DNA of 64,000 nucleotides from Saturnia japonica (Eukaryota; Arthropoda; Insecta; Lepidoptera; Saturniidae), in the NCBI GenBank assembly GCA_033032175.1, contig CM065316.1, positions 5,240,115-5,304,114 on the forward strand, read 5' to 3'. The notes under the pieces were generated by a model. That model made no database searches and was not told the DNA's origin. It worked only from the letters and a program-made list of their open reading frames with translations. This document shows, one piece after another, positions 1-11,331 of this stretch; position 1 is the first letter of the stretch, and every line of letters begins with the position of its first letter. The translations under genes were made by a program, and so were the position numbers.

Positions 1-185
1 GACTAGTTACATTCATCAAAAATGTCGAGTCGCTTGTTTGCAAAAGTTTCCTCACTTGTACTTTTCATCTTTCTATTTCATTAATGGCAACGTGTGTTGT
101 TTATACAGAAGTCTGCTAGAGGCACGTAGATAAAATATTTTTATAATCTTCAAAATTCAAACAACGCTCTAGGAAAATAGCAAAT

Positions 186-1056
186 TCCTAGAAATTTCCA
201 TGGAGTTTGTGTAGCAACTAAAAAAATCATATTCATTGTTTTTAATACAATTCACTTCAATAAGTTGTGTGAACAATAACCGAAGTATATTACGCATAAT
301 CCTTCAACGTCTCTGGGACTGGACCACCGAGAGATCTAAATACATTCATCGGCATCAAAACCTGCATAAATATCCCTTTACGTTACGTTACGCTTAAACG
401 ACCCGCCCCCTAATTACGTATTTCGCAAAAGCAAAGCCATAGCAGAAATCGCTAAATATTTACTACGAAATGGCAAAATCAGATTTTGTTTGGTACATTA
501 TAGGTGATAATGCCACTAATTTTACAAAAATAACGTCGATTAACGAAAGTTTATGAATTATAAGACAATTTTTAAAACAAACATCAATTCGGTTAAAAAT
601 AAAAACAACTACATGACTCATTACAATCCCGCCAAAAATTCCACTTGTAGATTTCTTCTTCTTTATACTAACTTGGCGACCAATCCTCGCTATTAAAGAT
701 AACTGCCGTTAACAAGTGCGTAATTATTTTGTGTTACAAAGTGTTTTGTGATGATTTCAGTATTGTAACAAGATGGTGGCTCCCTTATTAGAACTTTCCA
801 GGGAGTTTTTGTGGCTTCTCAAGAGTTCATGGTCCATGTTTTTTGCAATCCACTTCACTTGCCCACCAATAATCAAGCTTTATTATGAAAAATTCCACCT
901 GTATGATCAAACAACACACCAACACAAAATAAATAAAAATCACTATGTAGGTACATGACAGACATAAATTCCGCCAAAACTCAAATTTATGAATAAAAAC
1001 AAAAACCACTACATGACAGTTTGAGATTCTGTCAAAAACTTCACTCCACTCGTAGT
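186..1056 (+). repeat. Diverged dispersed copies of the ~335-bp repeat unit
   Basis: Two partial, diverged copies (about 186-290 and 600-1056) of the unit that is tandemly arrayed at 34737-35970. Shared blocks include a 'gatggtggctcccttgttag'-like box (around 773), 'gagtttttgtggc', and an AT-rich tail with 'atcccgccaaaa'. Bases 300-600 separate the two copies and look unrelated. They may be an insertion or unique DNA. No coding potential was seen. Confidence 0.6.
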
Positions 1057-1289
1057 TTTATGGTACATTTTAATTTCAAATTGAAAAAATTCTGAATTAT
1101 TTTTGTTTAATTTCTTCAAAATACATTCCAAATAGAATTGATTACCTACATCATTGTACATCTATTCATTTAAGAATTATGTATTGTTTTTGTGGGTTAA
1201 TTCTATTGGTATTTAATACAAATACCGTATTAACCAGTAAGCATTTGAAAAAAAATGAACACAACACAAATTTATAACAGGACATTTTT

Positions 1290-1500
1290 TCATCAAATGA
1301 AAACAAACTTAAATGATTTTGAAGAGTTCCCTGGTATATCTTCGAAGTATAAGGTCCAATGAAATTAATATCAGACCACCCTTGAAGTATATCACCTATC
1401 AAAAAAAAAAACGAGTCATCTAAATCTGTTCATGAACAAAGAAGTCTGAATATCCATTAAAAAAAAACATTCGAATTGACAACCTCCTCCTTTTTTAAAG
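1290..1500 (-). repeat. Dispersed repeat family A, copy 1
   Basis: Matches 2695-2880 in the same orientation and 21955-22190 in the opposite orientation. Common blocks are 'gattttgaagagttc', 'aaggtccaatg', and an outer end that reads 'ggaggttgtcaattcgaatg' on the - strand. This kind of sequence recurs in moth and butterfly genomes as a low-complexity dispersed repeat. The class is not determinable from three decayed copies. Confidence 0.65.
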
Positions 1501-1949
1501 CCACCAAAAACTCTTCTTAAAGTTTTTTTTACAAATAATACTGTCCGGCGTCAAAAAATTTTGGTGATTCCTATTTTATAAATGCATGAGTAACAGTAAA
1601 ATAAATTCTATTGTTAGCTTCATCTCCGTGTGTGATGAGAGGTTGATTACGGTTAATAGTCGTGTAATGAGGGGTTGGGGAGCGCCAGCAATCACAGACC
1701 CACGTCTCAGTAGGTACCGTAGCTTCCTGATTGCGCCCGCTTAATGTTGTCAAGCAATTTTTAATTTTTTTTTTATAATACTCGAATATTTAAAATAGTT
1801 TTTTGAAGTGCAAACTTCTTTAGTACCGTTATGATTGTAAACGCGATAAAGCTAAAAAGAGACAAACATACGTCTATAGGATTTAGACTGCGAGAGAATT
1901 AGATAGAATATATTATTGACGATTAATGCAAGTCCTGATTTTCACGACT

Positions 1950-2140
1950 ACGATCGTCATCGAATTGGCCTAGCGGTGTGACGACCAGACTTGTATGTAT
2001 AGTGCGAGTGGTCGATAGGTGGAATCCCGCTGATTTAAGATTTTTAAACAGAGATTTTAAAGAAAATAAATATTTTCATAAGGTTTCACTTCATCTACAG
2101 CGTGTGAACTGCACATATGTGTTTTTTTTTTTTATAACTT
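1950..2140 (+). mobile_element. tRNA-derived SINE, family 2, copy 1
   Basis: The head resembles a tRNA: an A-box-like 'tggcctagcggtg' followed about 50 bp later by a decayed B box ('aggtggaatccc'). The body and the tail ('gcgtgtgaactg', then a T run) match the second copy at 29966-30155 on the other strand over their whole length. Two copies sharing a tRNA-like head and a common non-tRNA tail indicate a retroposed SINE, not a tRNA gene. Confidence 0.7.
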
Positions 2141-2342
2141 CGTGTTTTATAAACTTATTCTATATTATTACATAACTGAGAAGATTTAATTAAGATTAAA
2201 TGTTTTTCGCGATACGGTGAATTGATGCTGAGTATTCATAATGACACAACAATGATATAGTAAAACACGTTTGTAATCAAAATGTACTCTAAGGAACAAC
2301 ATATTTACCGCATTATCATAAGGAAAACCCATAAATATGTTA

Positions 2343-2530
2343 TACAGTGTAAACTCTTTATAACGAAACTCAAGGGACTGAGCATTTTTAATCGTTATAG
2401 AGAGTTATCGTTATATGGAGTAGAGTTTCAATATGTGGGTTTTAACGCAAACCAATCAAGTTGGGCTCACTTCAACGTTATAGGGAGTTTATCGTTATAA
2501 AGGATAACGTTATAAAGAGTTTACACTGTA
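2343..2530. mobile_element. MITE with perfect terminal inverted repeats
   Basis: A 188-bp element whose first ~23 bases are the exact reverse complement of its last ~23 ('tacagtgtaaactctttata' begins the left end). The interior repeats the theme 'cgttata..gagtt' several times. The TA at each end fits a Tc1/mariner-type TA target duplication. It has no coding capacity and is probably mobilised in trans. Confidence 0.85.
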
Positions 2531-2694
2531 GGTACATAAAATTTGCATACGATATTTAATTTGGACAATTCTGATATAATAATAATAATACAATATCCAT
2601 ATTAAATTACACATATTAATATATAAAATCACAAATCACCTACATGTATTCCAAAAACCTACATAAAGTGTCTAAATTAGGTAAATAGAAATGG

Positions 2695-2880
2695 TAAATA
2701 CAAGACAATTTTCAACAACAAAAGAAAACCAACTTCAATGATTTTGAAGAGTTCTCTGGTGTATCTTCCAAGTTGAAGGTCCAATGCCAATGAAATTAAA
2801 TGGGACTACTCTTAAGGTATTCCCTATCCAACAAAAAACAATCATCCAATTCGGTTCAGAAACAGAAAAGTTATAACTTT
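2695..2880 (-). repeat. Dispersed repeat family A, copy 2
   Basis: Second copy of the family at 1290-1500 and 21955-22190, sharing 'gattttgaagagttc', 'aaggtccaatg' and a decayed poly-A/T-rich end. Confidence 0.65.
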
Positions 2881-5745
2881 TTTAAAATATTTATGATATA
2901 TTTAACACACTTGAAAAGTATAAAAAACTAAGCTTGTTATACTTGGAGGTGAAGAGAATATTTCGTATATTTTATAATAGCTACAGCATCATCTATACAT
3001 AACATTGTTTTTCTTAGAAATAATTATACCAATGAAAATGATATCAAAATTCCTTAGCAGATAAAATTTACTTTTGACCGTAAAGTCTTCAAACTAGAAT
3101 GCATTTAAAGTATTGTTTACTTTAATTTATCAACGGACACGCGAGTTCTTGTACCATCAGCTACACGACCTTCAAGGGTGGCAAAAAAAAAGGCAAAAAC
3201 TGCGCCGGCGGCGATGACATTGGCACGAAGCGCTAGGTACCGTGCGCACGCAAGGGCGACTATAGTGACTACGTGTTAAGTTCTTTTCCGAACAATCCAC
3301 ATTACTTATCAGACAATTTCTTTTTTACTTTAAAAAAGCAATCGTTGTTATAATAACTAGGTTTATATTCATATCTGTAGTTAGGTATGACCTAACAGTT
3401 ACAAGAGAAACGTATTCGTTTTTGTGTTTTTATTAAATTTTTCTATGGTTATATACACGGTTTTGATTGGTATTTTTTGTAAGCGACTTTACACTAGCTT
3501 TATGCTCAACAGGTGCGTATCTTTTTATGTAAACATGTTATTTAACCACTACTAGCCAGATTTATAATAATATATATTTTACTATGTTCCATGATATTAA
3601 ATTTTGTAAAATATTACGTAAAATACATAAACCCATCAGATAATATCTCTAAAATTAATTTCACAAATGTCTATTACTGAAAGTAATAATCATAATCATC
3701 AATTTTTTATATCCACAAGTAAAGTTAAATCATCAATCACTGACCATTAGTTTTGTATACTCATTAATTTTATTAAAATGACTCAATCAAACAAATGAGA
3801 AATATTTTTTAGTACAAATCAAATAGCAAAACACCTATTATTACTCATACAGTGAGTTCCCATAAATATTTGTTTAAATTCCTATAAATTAACGCCAGCT
3901 TCATCATAAAATTGTTATAAAATTATTACTCATAATGTCCTGGCGGAATGAATGAATGGCGTTATCAGACTCATGTAGTAGACAGTAGCATTTTAGTATT
4001 CATCATTAGAGTAAATTGTATAATGATTCATATATGGTATGAATAGGTATATTTCAGTACAGGAGTCCTCTATTCTCGTCCGGTGACGTTGTAGTGACCG
4101 ATAAAGGAAACGGTAAAATTCATTAATTATTATGTTATTTTTATCTCAGTTGGCCTCTGCGGGCACAGCTAGTTGGTAAATAAATACAAAATTATTTTAA
4201 AAAAATACTCGCTATTATTTTCATATCAATGATTTGGTAGTGATAACGTACAATAATCATAATACCTATATACTATATTTATGTTGTTTTGCATGTAATG
4301 AACTAGTTTTACTATGAACTAGAAAATATATTTATGAACCATATAAGTTAGTATTGTAAATAATATAGTAATAAACAAGTTTTTTTTTTAATAATATTAA
4401 TTATCCTCAATGATAATTATCATGGTCACCGTACAAGAGGATGACAGCGAGACCGAACGGACGGCGCACGCGCATTTACATTCAAACGACACGGAATCAG
4501 CACCCAGTGACCTACTTATGTATTTCACACCTCGTGTAACAGGGTCATTACGTCCTTATTCATATTATTTCATAAATACGTCACTATACAATAAGGAAGT
4601 CATTGTGGAACAGAACATTTCGATGAGCTTTTGTTCCCAGATTTTACTATTAAATATAAGTATACTATTTTTTCTTTCAGTGATCGTTTATATACACAGT
4701 TTTTTTTCATATACAACGCTAAAGATAAAATTTCTTAGCTCAAAATGTTATCACAGATGTAATGACCTTTTAGACAGCTCGAGACTGTATATTTTTTACC
4801 TTGCAGAGTCTTTAACAGTGTGTATTACATATTACCTGAAGGATCAGCTGACCAATTACTAGTATTTATAAAATACGTACCAGACTCGTTCTTTGGTAAA
4901 TTAAAATTACGATTTGACACTTTGAATCAAACCGCTACTCTTAGGTACCGTGTATAAAGAATGCTTAAAAACTTGTAACCCTGTAACCTTTGCGTAATTT
5001 AAGGTCTGTGGGATAAACAATGATCAAATAGGACTACCTATTGCATTGTACCAAGGATATATCAAACGAAATCAGAACTGTCATCAATGTTGGTAGATTG
5101 AGCAGAACGATTTGAATAAAAAAAGATAAGTTTCCCTAAATAATTAAAAACTTATTATCAGTATCATTATCGTTATTGTACGTAAGTACTGGCTAGTTTT
5201 CAGTTACCTACATGTCTTGCGTTTGATATAAAATTACAAATTTCAGATGACAATTTATTGCACGATATGAATACACATTTTTTGAATGAAATGTATTCTA
5301 CAAAAGTTTAAACTTTCTGCTCGATACATAATATTTGAATAAAGTTGAATTTGTGTAATAAAATAGGTACATATCTAACTATAATTTCAAAGTCTATAAC
5401 AATTCAAATACGACACAGTTTATAATAGGAAATCTATTAAGTTTTGAAAATAGGATTAGTTAAAACGAACTACGGTGATCTAATTACTTTTAGACACTTT
5501 AGATTGTTTAAAATATAAAGTTGATACATTAACTATGCTTTCATACAAATGCAAACCAACACAACAAGTCTAAAATAATATTTGACACGCGTGCGTGTTA
5601 GTTAAACGTGTTAATTGTCGATCTAAAGAAACGTTGCGTGCAGCTTATGTAAATATATGATTTTAATTATGGTGAATAAATTTCTGAACACCTACAACTT
5701 ACAAACTATCGATGTTAGTAATAACGTACATTTTAATACATTAAA
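2881..5745. other. Intronic stretch without a supported gene
   Basis: AT-rich DNA. A GC-richer patch at about 3140-3280 stands out. A Helitron-like 3' terminus ('gggcacagctagt') lies at 4160-4173. A 150-codon open frame at 4410-4862 has no recognisable domain or splice context and is probably accidental. Nothing else was recognised. Confidence 0.5.
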
Positions 5746-6023
5746 TTAAATTTTAATAAACTGCCTCGTCAGCCTAGTGGTCGTATGCGCGACTGCTATG
5801 ATCAAGGTACCCTGGGTTCGATTCCCAGGTCGAGCAAAGTGTTATTGTGTTTTTCCCTATGAAATTCTCAGTAGCAGCTCGTAGTTGGGCTTCGTGCCTG
5901 ATTAATGGTAATAGGCTCGCCCTCTATTACATGGGATCTAAAAACATACTCGTCGAACTGTACACCTCTGCCTAACCCTTCGGAGAATACAGGCGTGATG
6001 GTATGTTATGTTAAATTTTAATA
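5746..6023 (+). mobile_element. tRNA-derived SINE, family 1, copy A, with 13-bp target duplications
   Basis: The element (5759-6010) is flanked on both sides by the identical 13-mer 'ttaaattttaata' (5746-5758 and 6011-6023). The head holds an A box ('gcctagtggtcg') and a B box ('gggttcgattccc'), so it would carry an internal RNA polymerase III promoter. The body is shared with copies at 10977-11246 and 31009-31209, and the 3' end is a short 'tatgttatgtta' tail. The intact target duplications suggest a comparatively young insertion. Confidence 0.88.
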
Positions 6024-6132
6024 CAACAATCGATACATTTGAAACTCGTTCAATTCGTTAAATAATAACTAACGAGAAGTCATTAGTAACTTTTTAATTA
6101 TTTTTTATCATTATAGGTTTAGTTTAGTGGCC

Positions 6133-6436
6133 ACTATCTCACCTGACCTTAAGTGACGATGTGGCCCAACTCGGTAAGACAAGTCAAAGACTGGAATTTT
6201 ACCTTAAAAAAATCGAATCCCTACAATGGGCCTGAGCTTTCCGTGAAGGCACATTGTGATGAAACCATAGCATGGTGGTAGCGCTTTTTCTAATGCCCGC
6301 CTGGCTAGCTACCACCATAAAGTAGAAAATCTATCGCCAAGCACCAATAGGCAGCTGCACTTGAGAGCCAGTCTCCCATTAGGCTTAACGTATTACCACC
6401 TTGGGCCACATCGTCACTGAAGATCAGATGAGATTG
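6133..6436. mobile_element. MITE with ~35-bp terminal inverted repeats
   Basis: The left end contains 'gtgacgatgtggcccaa', and the right end carries its reverse complement 'ttgggccacatcgtcac'. Outside these, 'ctcacctgacctt' pairs with 'aagatcagatgag'. The interior is non-coding. The right ~90 bp recur in decayed form at 57950-58041, so this is a dispersed family. Confidence 0.85.
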
Positions 6437-8259
6437 AAAAAAAATCGCGCTGAGTTTCGCAGCCACAGTTTTACCAGAGATATAAAAATTCTCAATATCG
6501 TATCTTTCCCGTACTGTTAAACTGCGAAACCATCTCCCGGCCAGTGTGTTCGTTCTTCAACCGTAACGTGAACGAGATATTAGTCAGGCCGAGAACACAG
6601 CGACGACTGCCGATGAATTGCGATCTCTCGGTGGTCACCATTGTGTTAGGATTGTACTGTGCTTACCGTCAGAGAAATTGCCGTACTATTTAAAGAAAAC
6701 CTATAAATGCCATAGAACATACTGTATATCTGTGACAATGTGTCAAGTCTAGGGCTCGTGAGAGAGAGTTGAATCGTGCTGCGACTGACACCACGCGAGC
6801 TAGAGCTTCACTCTGCACTCGATTGTTATCGATATTTTAATCGATAAACTCTATAGGTATATTTCCACATTGAAACGTAAAAAATGAGATATAAAATTGT
6901 TAATTAAGCTATTAATAATGTTCTTTAAGTTTGTTTACTTTCCCTTATTATTTTTCTTTCATTTGAAATCAATTTACTTACAGTTAGATTTCTTCCAATA
7001 AATAATTTACATAAACATGTGTATACACATACAACTCTAATCAACAATAATTAAAATTTTATATCGACTTTTTTCCATAACGGAGATTACGCTGTGGAAC
7101 AATAACACAAAAATTACGTATCTATTAAATAATTTTAAAGTCCTTTTATACATGAAACTCATACTTCTTTTTACACAGTTATATAATACTCGTATTGTTC
7201 AGTAAATCTATTCTAAATTATCGACATCGATTTACAAAATTGAAGTAATAACTCAAACCCTATTCGAATTTGAATATAAGATATTGTGAACCTAACTCTT
7301 GAATACGTTTATAATGTTAAGTGTCCTGTATCACGGCAGCCGTTCTATAAATGGTTCGGCAGAGAGATTAGAAAAAAGTTATAATAACATAATTTATATT
7401 ACACTACTTCTTCTATTCTTGGTTCTTCGTACAAACTTTCAACCCCTATTTTAACTCTTTATATTTTATTTTTGCGACAAAGGGTAACCTATGTTCTTCT
7501 AAAAGGATCATTCTATATCTATAGGTACTAAAATTCATAAAAATTGGTTGAGCGATTTTGACATGAAAACGTAATAAACAGACAGACAAAGTTACTTTCG
7601 TATTTATAATATTAATATGGGCTAGTATGCATTTTATTATCCACATACATATAAAAAACAATGTTCTGACTGATTCATCGTCGCCCAGTCAGAGAAATAC
7701 TTTAAAATTAAATGAAAATGATTAAAATATATTCAACTATAATGTAGATGGCGCCATCTATTACCAATTTATTTGTAACATGATCAAATTTAGGTAGTTT
7801 ACATTTTGTCATTTCTGCAAAATGTACGCACGGGTCAACTAGGTCTACAATAGTAAAAAAATGTCATAGAAAAACTGAATAACCTCTACAACTTCTTTAT
7901 TCTGTAACTGTTTTATAAAACTATTTTCATCACTTTCAACTGAAAACATAAATTTAACTTAAATAAGGAGGTATATTTAACATTAATACTTATGTTAACA
8001 TTAAGACCCATTAAAATCTCATGCGTTGGATATTAAGGTTTTATGTGTCTATAAAAACCTTAAGTTAGTAAAGTAGAACCAGCATTCTATAATTAACTTT
8101 ATTTTACCACAAGCAAATAAGACCAGCATGTTAATTCTGTAACTTAAAAAACTGCTCTGTATTTTACTGTACTGTATTTTTAATCACCGATTTAGATTGT
8201 ATATAAAATATATGAAAATTTATACAAAAAAAAAACAATTTCATTACTTCATTTAATAT
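6437..8259. other. Intronic stretch without a supported gene
   Basis: 6440-6850 is GC-richer than its surroundings and partly resembles 62940-63090 ('attgtactgtgctta' in one, 'gattgtactgtgctta' in the other), so part of it is repeat-derived. About 7470-7625 is a decayed dispersed repeat tail ('gttactttcgtatttata'). The remainder is AT-rich and unassigned. Confidence 0.45.
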
Positions 8260-9506
8260 TAGGTCCTTTCATATGAAATTGGCGTTTTGTTGAACTAGCC
8301 TATTTGATCTCAAATATCTGGCGTTTGGTTAGAAATTACAAATTCAAATTTCTTTCAAAAATAAGCTTGTGTATTCGTATTTTACATTAAGTGATTCATT
8401 TGTTTTCGCACCCTTTGATTTTTCTTTGACATAATTCTTTCTACAAAATGGAAAGTTTAAAATATTGCGTTATTTACGAATATGAGTTCCACTGTGGCAT
8501 GGGCACTGCAGAAACAGCTCGAAGTATTAATGTTGTGTATGGGTAAGCTATTGTAAAAGAATGCCCTTTACGTTTTGGTTCCAACGTTTTTGTTTTAGAA
8601 ATGTTTCCTTACGAAACAAATCCCGTGGACGGCCGAAAACCCTAGTTGATAATGAAGAATTAAAGGTGATTGTGGAAGCGGATCTATCGCAAACCACGTC
8701 AGAGTTAGCGGAAGGGTTCAGTGTGAATGATAAAACAATTTTAATTCACTTGAAAGAAATTGGAAAAGAGAAAAAGCTCGAGAAATGGGTACCGAATGAA
8801 TTAACTGAAACACGGCAACAAACACGCATTGAGTGCTGCGTTACTCAAACGTCATTTTAATGCGGGAATTTTGAATCGAATTGTTACTTGTGAAGATAAA
8901 TGGATTCTTTACGACAATCGGACACGCTCATCACAGTGGTTGAACCCAGGGAACCGGCCAAATACTGTCGCAAGCGAAAGTTGACTCAGAAAAAGGTACT
9001 GGGGTGGGCCAGTGGTGTCATATGCTACAGCTTCCTAATATCTGGCTAGACTATAACGGCAGATCTGTATTGTCATCAATTGTAAATCATGATGGAAAAG
9101 CTGGCCAATCTCTCTAGCCCGCTACTGCTTCAGGACAACGCTAGGCCCCATACCTCAAAACAGGCGGTCGCTAAATTAGAAGAACTGCAGTTGGAAAGTC
9201 TCCGAAAGCCATCATGCTCCCCGGACATTGCTCCAACAGATTATCACTTTTTCGGAATTTGGACAATTTCTGGCAAGGAAAAAATTTCAATTCCGATGAG
9301 GTTGTCCAAACCGCCTTCAAAGATTTCATTGATTCTCGCTCCCAAAATTTTTTCAGCATTGGAAACAATGAACTACCTATAAAATGGCGAAAGTGCATAG
9401 ATAATAATGGTACATACTTCGATTGATTGAATGTATAATTTCATAATATTTTTTTCATTTTACTTTTTCCATTTATAACGCTAATTTCATAATATATAAG
9501 GACCTA
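8260..9506 (+). mobile_element. Full-length, inactive mariner (DD34D) transposon
   Basis: About 1.25 kb bounded by inverted ends. The left end begins 'taggtcctttcatatgaaat', and the right end read in reverse begins 'taggtccttatatattatga'. The TA at each boundary fits the mariner TA target. The length is normal for the family. The transposase frame inside is broken (see 8448-9426). A related, differently decayed copy starts at about 63785 on the other strand. Confidence 0.9.
8448..9426 (+). pseudogene. Broken mariner transposase (cecropia-like lineage)
   Basis: Three frames together cover a whole mariner transposase of about 330 codons. The start chosen is the ATG at 8448, which opens a typical N-terminal segment. 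The HTH region with 'RGRPKTLVDNEEL' follows at about 8620-8660, then the 'WVPNELTETR' block, 'ILYDNR', 'LLQDNARPHTS' (9128-9160) and 'SPDIAPTDYHFF' (9220-9255). Between the Asp of DNARPH and the Asp of APTD lie 34 residues, the DD34D spacing. The first catalytic motif reads CEDKW instead of CDEKW. In-frame stops and frameshifts are present from the N-terminus on, so no active enzyme is expected. The subfamily is inferred from motif wording only. Confidence 0.88.
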
Positions 9507-10009
9507 TTTATTATACGCAAGTGTAGAAATTTTGTTTTAGTTTCGAAATGAATTTAAAAAACACATTAGACGAAACACTGACCGTTTGATGTATAGTTAT
9601 AATGTCGTAGTTAACAAATTCAAAGAGTTCAATTACATAAAATTTCTATAGCTCTGATTCTGACCGTTTCGTGTGTGTCGTTATGTACAATTGAATTATT
9701 GTTTTCTAATATATGAGCTATAGGCCTCACTTGCGTGTGTGGCACTTGTGGCACTTGCGTGATCACGTTCGGTTTACAAGCTGCTTTCAGTTGCTTGTGG
9801 TTATATTATTGTTGTTTCTTTATGATAGAACTGGATTCGCTGGAGGTCTTTTAAATACTGAAGCTCAAGAGAAATTGCATGGTATAAATTGACCACGATT
9901 TCATCCACTTATAAATAGCAAACCTTTCTTAATTTTTTATTGATGTAGGTACTCATAATGCATTTTATAAAATACTTGCTGTGCCTCACGGTTTCGCCCG
10001 TGTAAAATT

Positions 10010-10145
10010 TATACGATAAACTCTTCACCGCGCCATACCACCAACGTATTCGTGTAGTCAATAGTTCTCCTTTCCATTACTTGTCTACAGCTTGCCAGAT
10101 CGCTGAGGTCCATCGCTCCTAAGGGTCGTAAAGTGAACCTTTCGC
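10010..10145 (-). mobile_element. Helitron-like family B fragment
   Basis: Read on the - strand it carries the family marks 'ctggcaagctgta', 'gtacgggaa'-like and 'cacgggtg'-like blocks, also found at 10468-10899, 14062-14368 and 31220-31520. It is truncated and has no coding potential. Confidence 0.55.
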
Positions 10146-10259
10146 AATAAATCGATACTAATTTATACCAATATTATAAAGAGGAAAGATTTCATTTTTT
10201 CTTTGTTTTCTTGTTCGTAATGGATAAAATGAAAAACTACTAGACCGATTTAAAAAATT

Positions 10260-10447
10260 ATTTCACCAATATAATAAAGCTACAGAATCACAGAGTAACA
10301 TAGACTATATTATAATTTGAAAAATTAATTTATTTCTCACAAAAATGTCGATAGTTTTACAGTAAGTATAAAGAATTGCCTACACGGGTGCGTTGGTGAT
10401 GTTTGTCGTATAAAATTAACACGGGTGAAACCGTAGGGCACATGTAG
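10260..10447 (+). mobile_element. Helitron-like family B, 3' part
   Basis: It ends 'acgggtgaaaccgtagggca' plus 'catgtagt', a decayed form of the CTAG-T terminus seen in the neighbouring copy. The 5' part is too decayed to place. Confidence 0.55.
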
Positions 10448-10467
10448 TAATATAATAAAGCAAAATA

Positions 10468-10899
10468 GATTTTTGTTTGTTTATTTCTTTAGTTGTTTAA
10501 ACTCGCTAATCTCTGGAACTACCAGACGTATTCGAAAAATTACTTTTTGTATATGATAGCCAGATTCAGAAGAAATAGTGTATAGGCTAGGCTACATACA
10601 ATTCTCAGTTAGCCTTAAATATTTATTTTTGTTGAGTCAGCCGGATGTTGTAGTCCTCCAGAACTACTTTATCCGCGTGCCCTGGCGTAATGTTTATGAT
10701 TCGTTAATAAAATGGTCTACACAAATATAGGTCCTTAGTATATCTAAAAAAAGTCCTCACAGTTTAGGAGATCATGAAAAATTAAAATAATTTGTACTTG
10801 TAAGAAGCGAGAAAAATTATAATAGGCTAAAAGGGTGCGTTGGCGGCGCGGTATTTGTCGGATAAAATTAACATGAGTGAAACCGTGGGATACAGCTAG
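10468..10899 (+). mobile_element. Helitron-like non-autonomous element, family B
   Basis: It starts near a 'tttgtttgtttatttcttta' block followed by 'ctcgctaatctctgg', and ends 'gtgaaaccgtgggatacagc' then CTAG followed by T. Helitrons characteristically end in CTRR and insert between A and T, which fits. There are no terminal inverted repeats and no coding region. Confidence 0.65.
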
Positions 10900-10976
10900 T
10901 AAGGAATAAAATGCAAAAAAATGTAATCTGACAGGTAGTTCCATAATGGCATGCTTATGCATGTTACGTTCAGGGG

Positions 10977-11246
10977 TCAGTCGGGGAACTGCTTCATTAG
11001 CCTAGTGGTGGTATGCGCGACTGCTATGATCGAGGTGCTGGGTTCGATTCCCAGGTCGACAAAAGTGTTATTGGGTTTTTCTATGAAATTCTCAGTAGCA
11101 GCTCGGAGTTTGGCATGGCAACAGGTTCGCCCACTATTACATGGGACCTAAAAAAACATACACGGCGAACTGGGGGTGTACATCAGTACACCTCTGCCTA
11201 ACCCTTCGGGGACACAGGCGTAATGGTATGTTATGTTATCAGTCGG
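10977..11246 (+). mobile_element. tRNA-derived SINE, family 1, copy B
   Basis: A nearly full copy of the SINE at 5759-6010, with the A box 'gcctagtggtgg', the B box 'gggttcgattccc' and the same 'tatgttatgtta' tail. It is flanked by 'tcagtcgg' on both sides (10977-10984 and 11239-11246), a short target duplication. Confidence 0.85.
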
Positions 11247-11331
11247 TGTATATCCAGTAACATGCATGTGGTTATAAACCCGTCGTAATGACGCTTTTGG
11301 TTTGTCGCGATTCGTGATCGGCCAGAATAGG

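Noticed and set aside
4410..4862. A 150-codon open frame on the + strand
   Set aside because: No recognisable domain, the second half is hydrophobic and AT-driven, and there is no splice-site or promoter context. An accidental frame is more likely.
5761..5840. tRNA gene at the head of the family 1 SINE
   Set aside because: A and B boxes are present, but the same head with the same non-tRNA body occurs at 10985 and, truncated, at 31009, and copies A and B have target duplications. It is a SINE.
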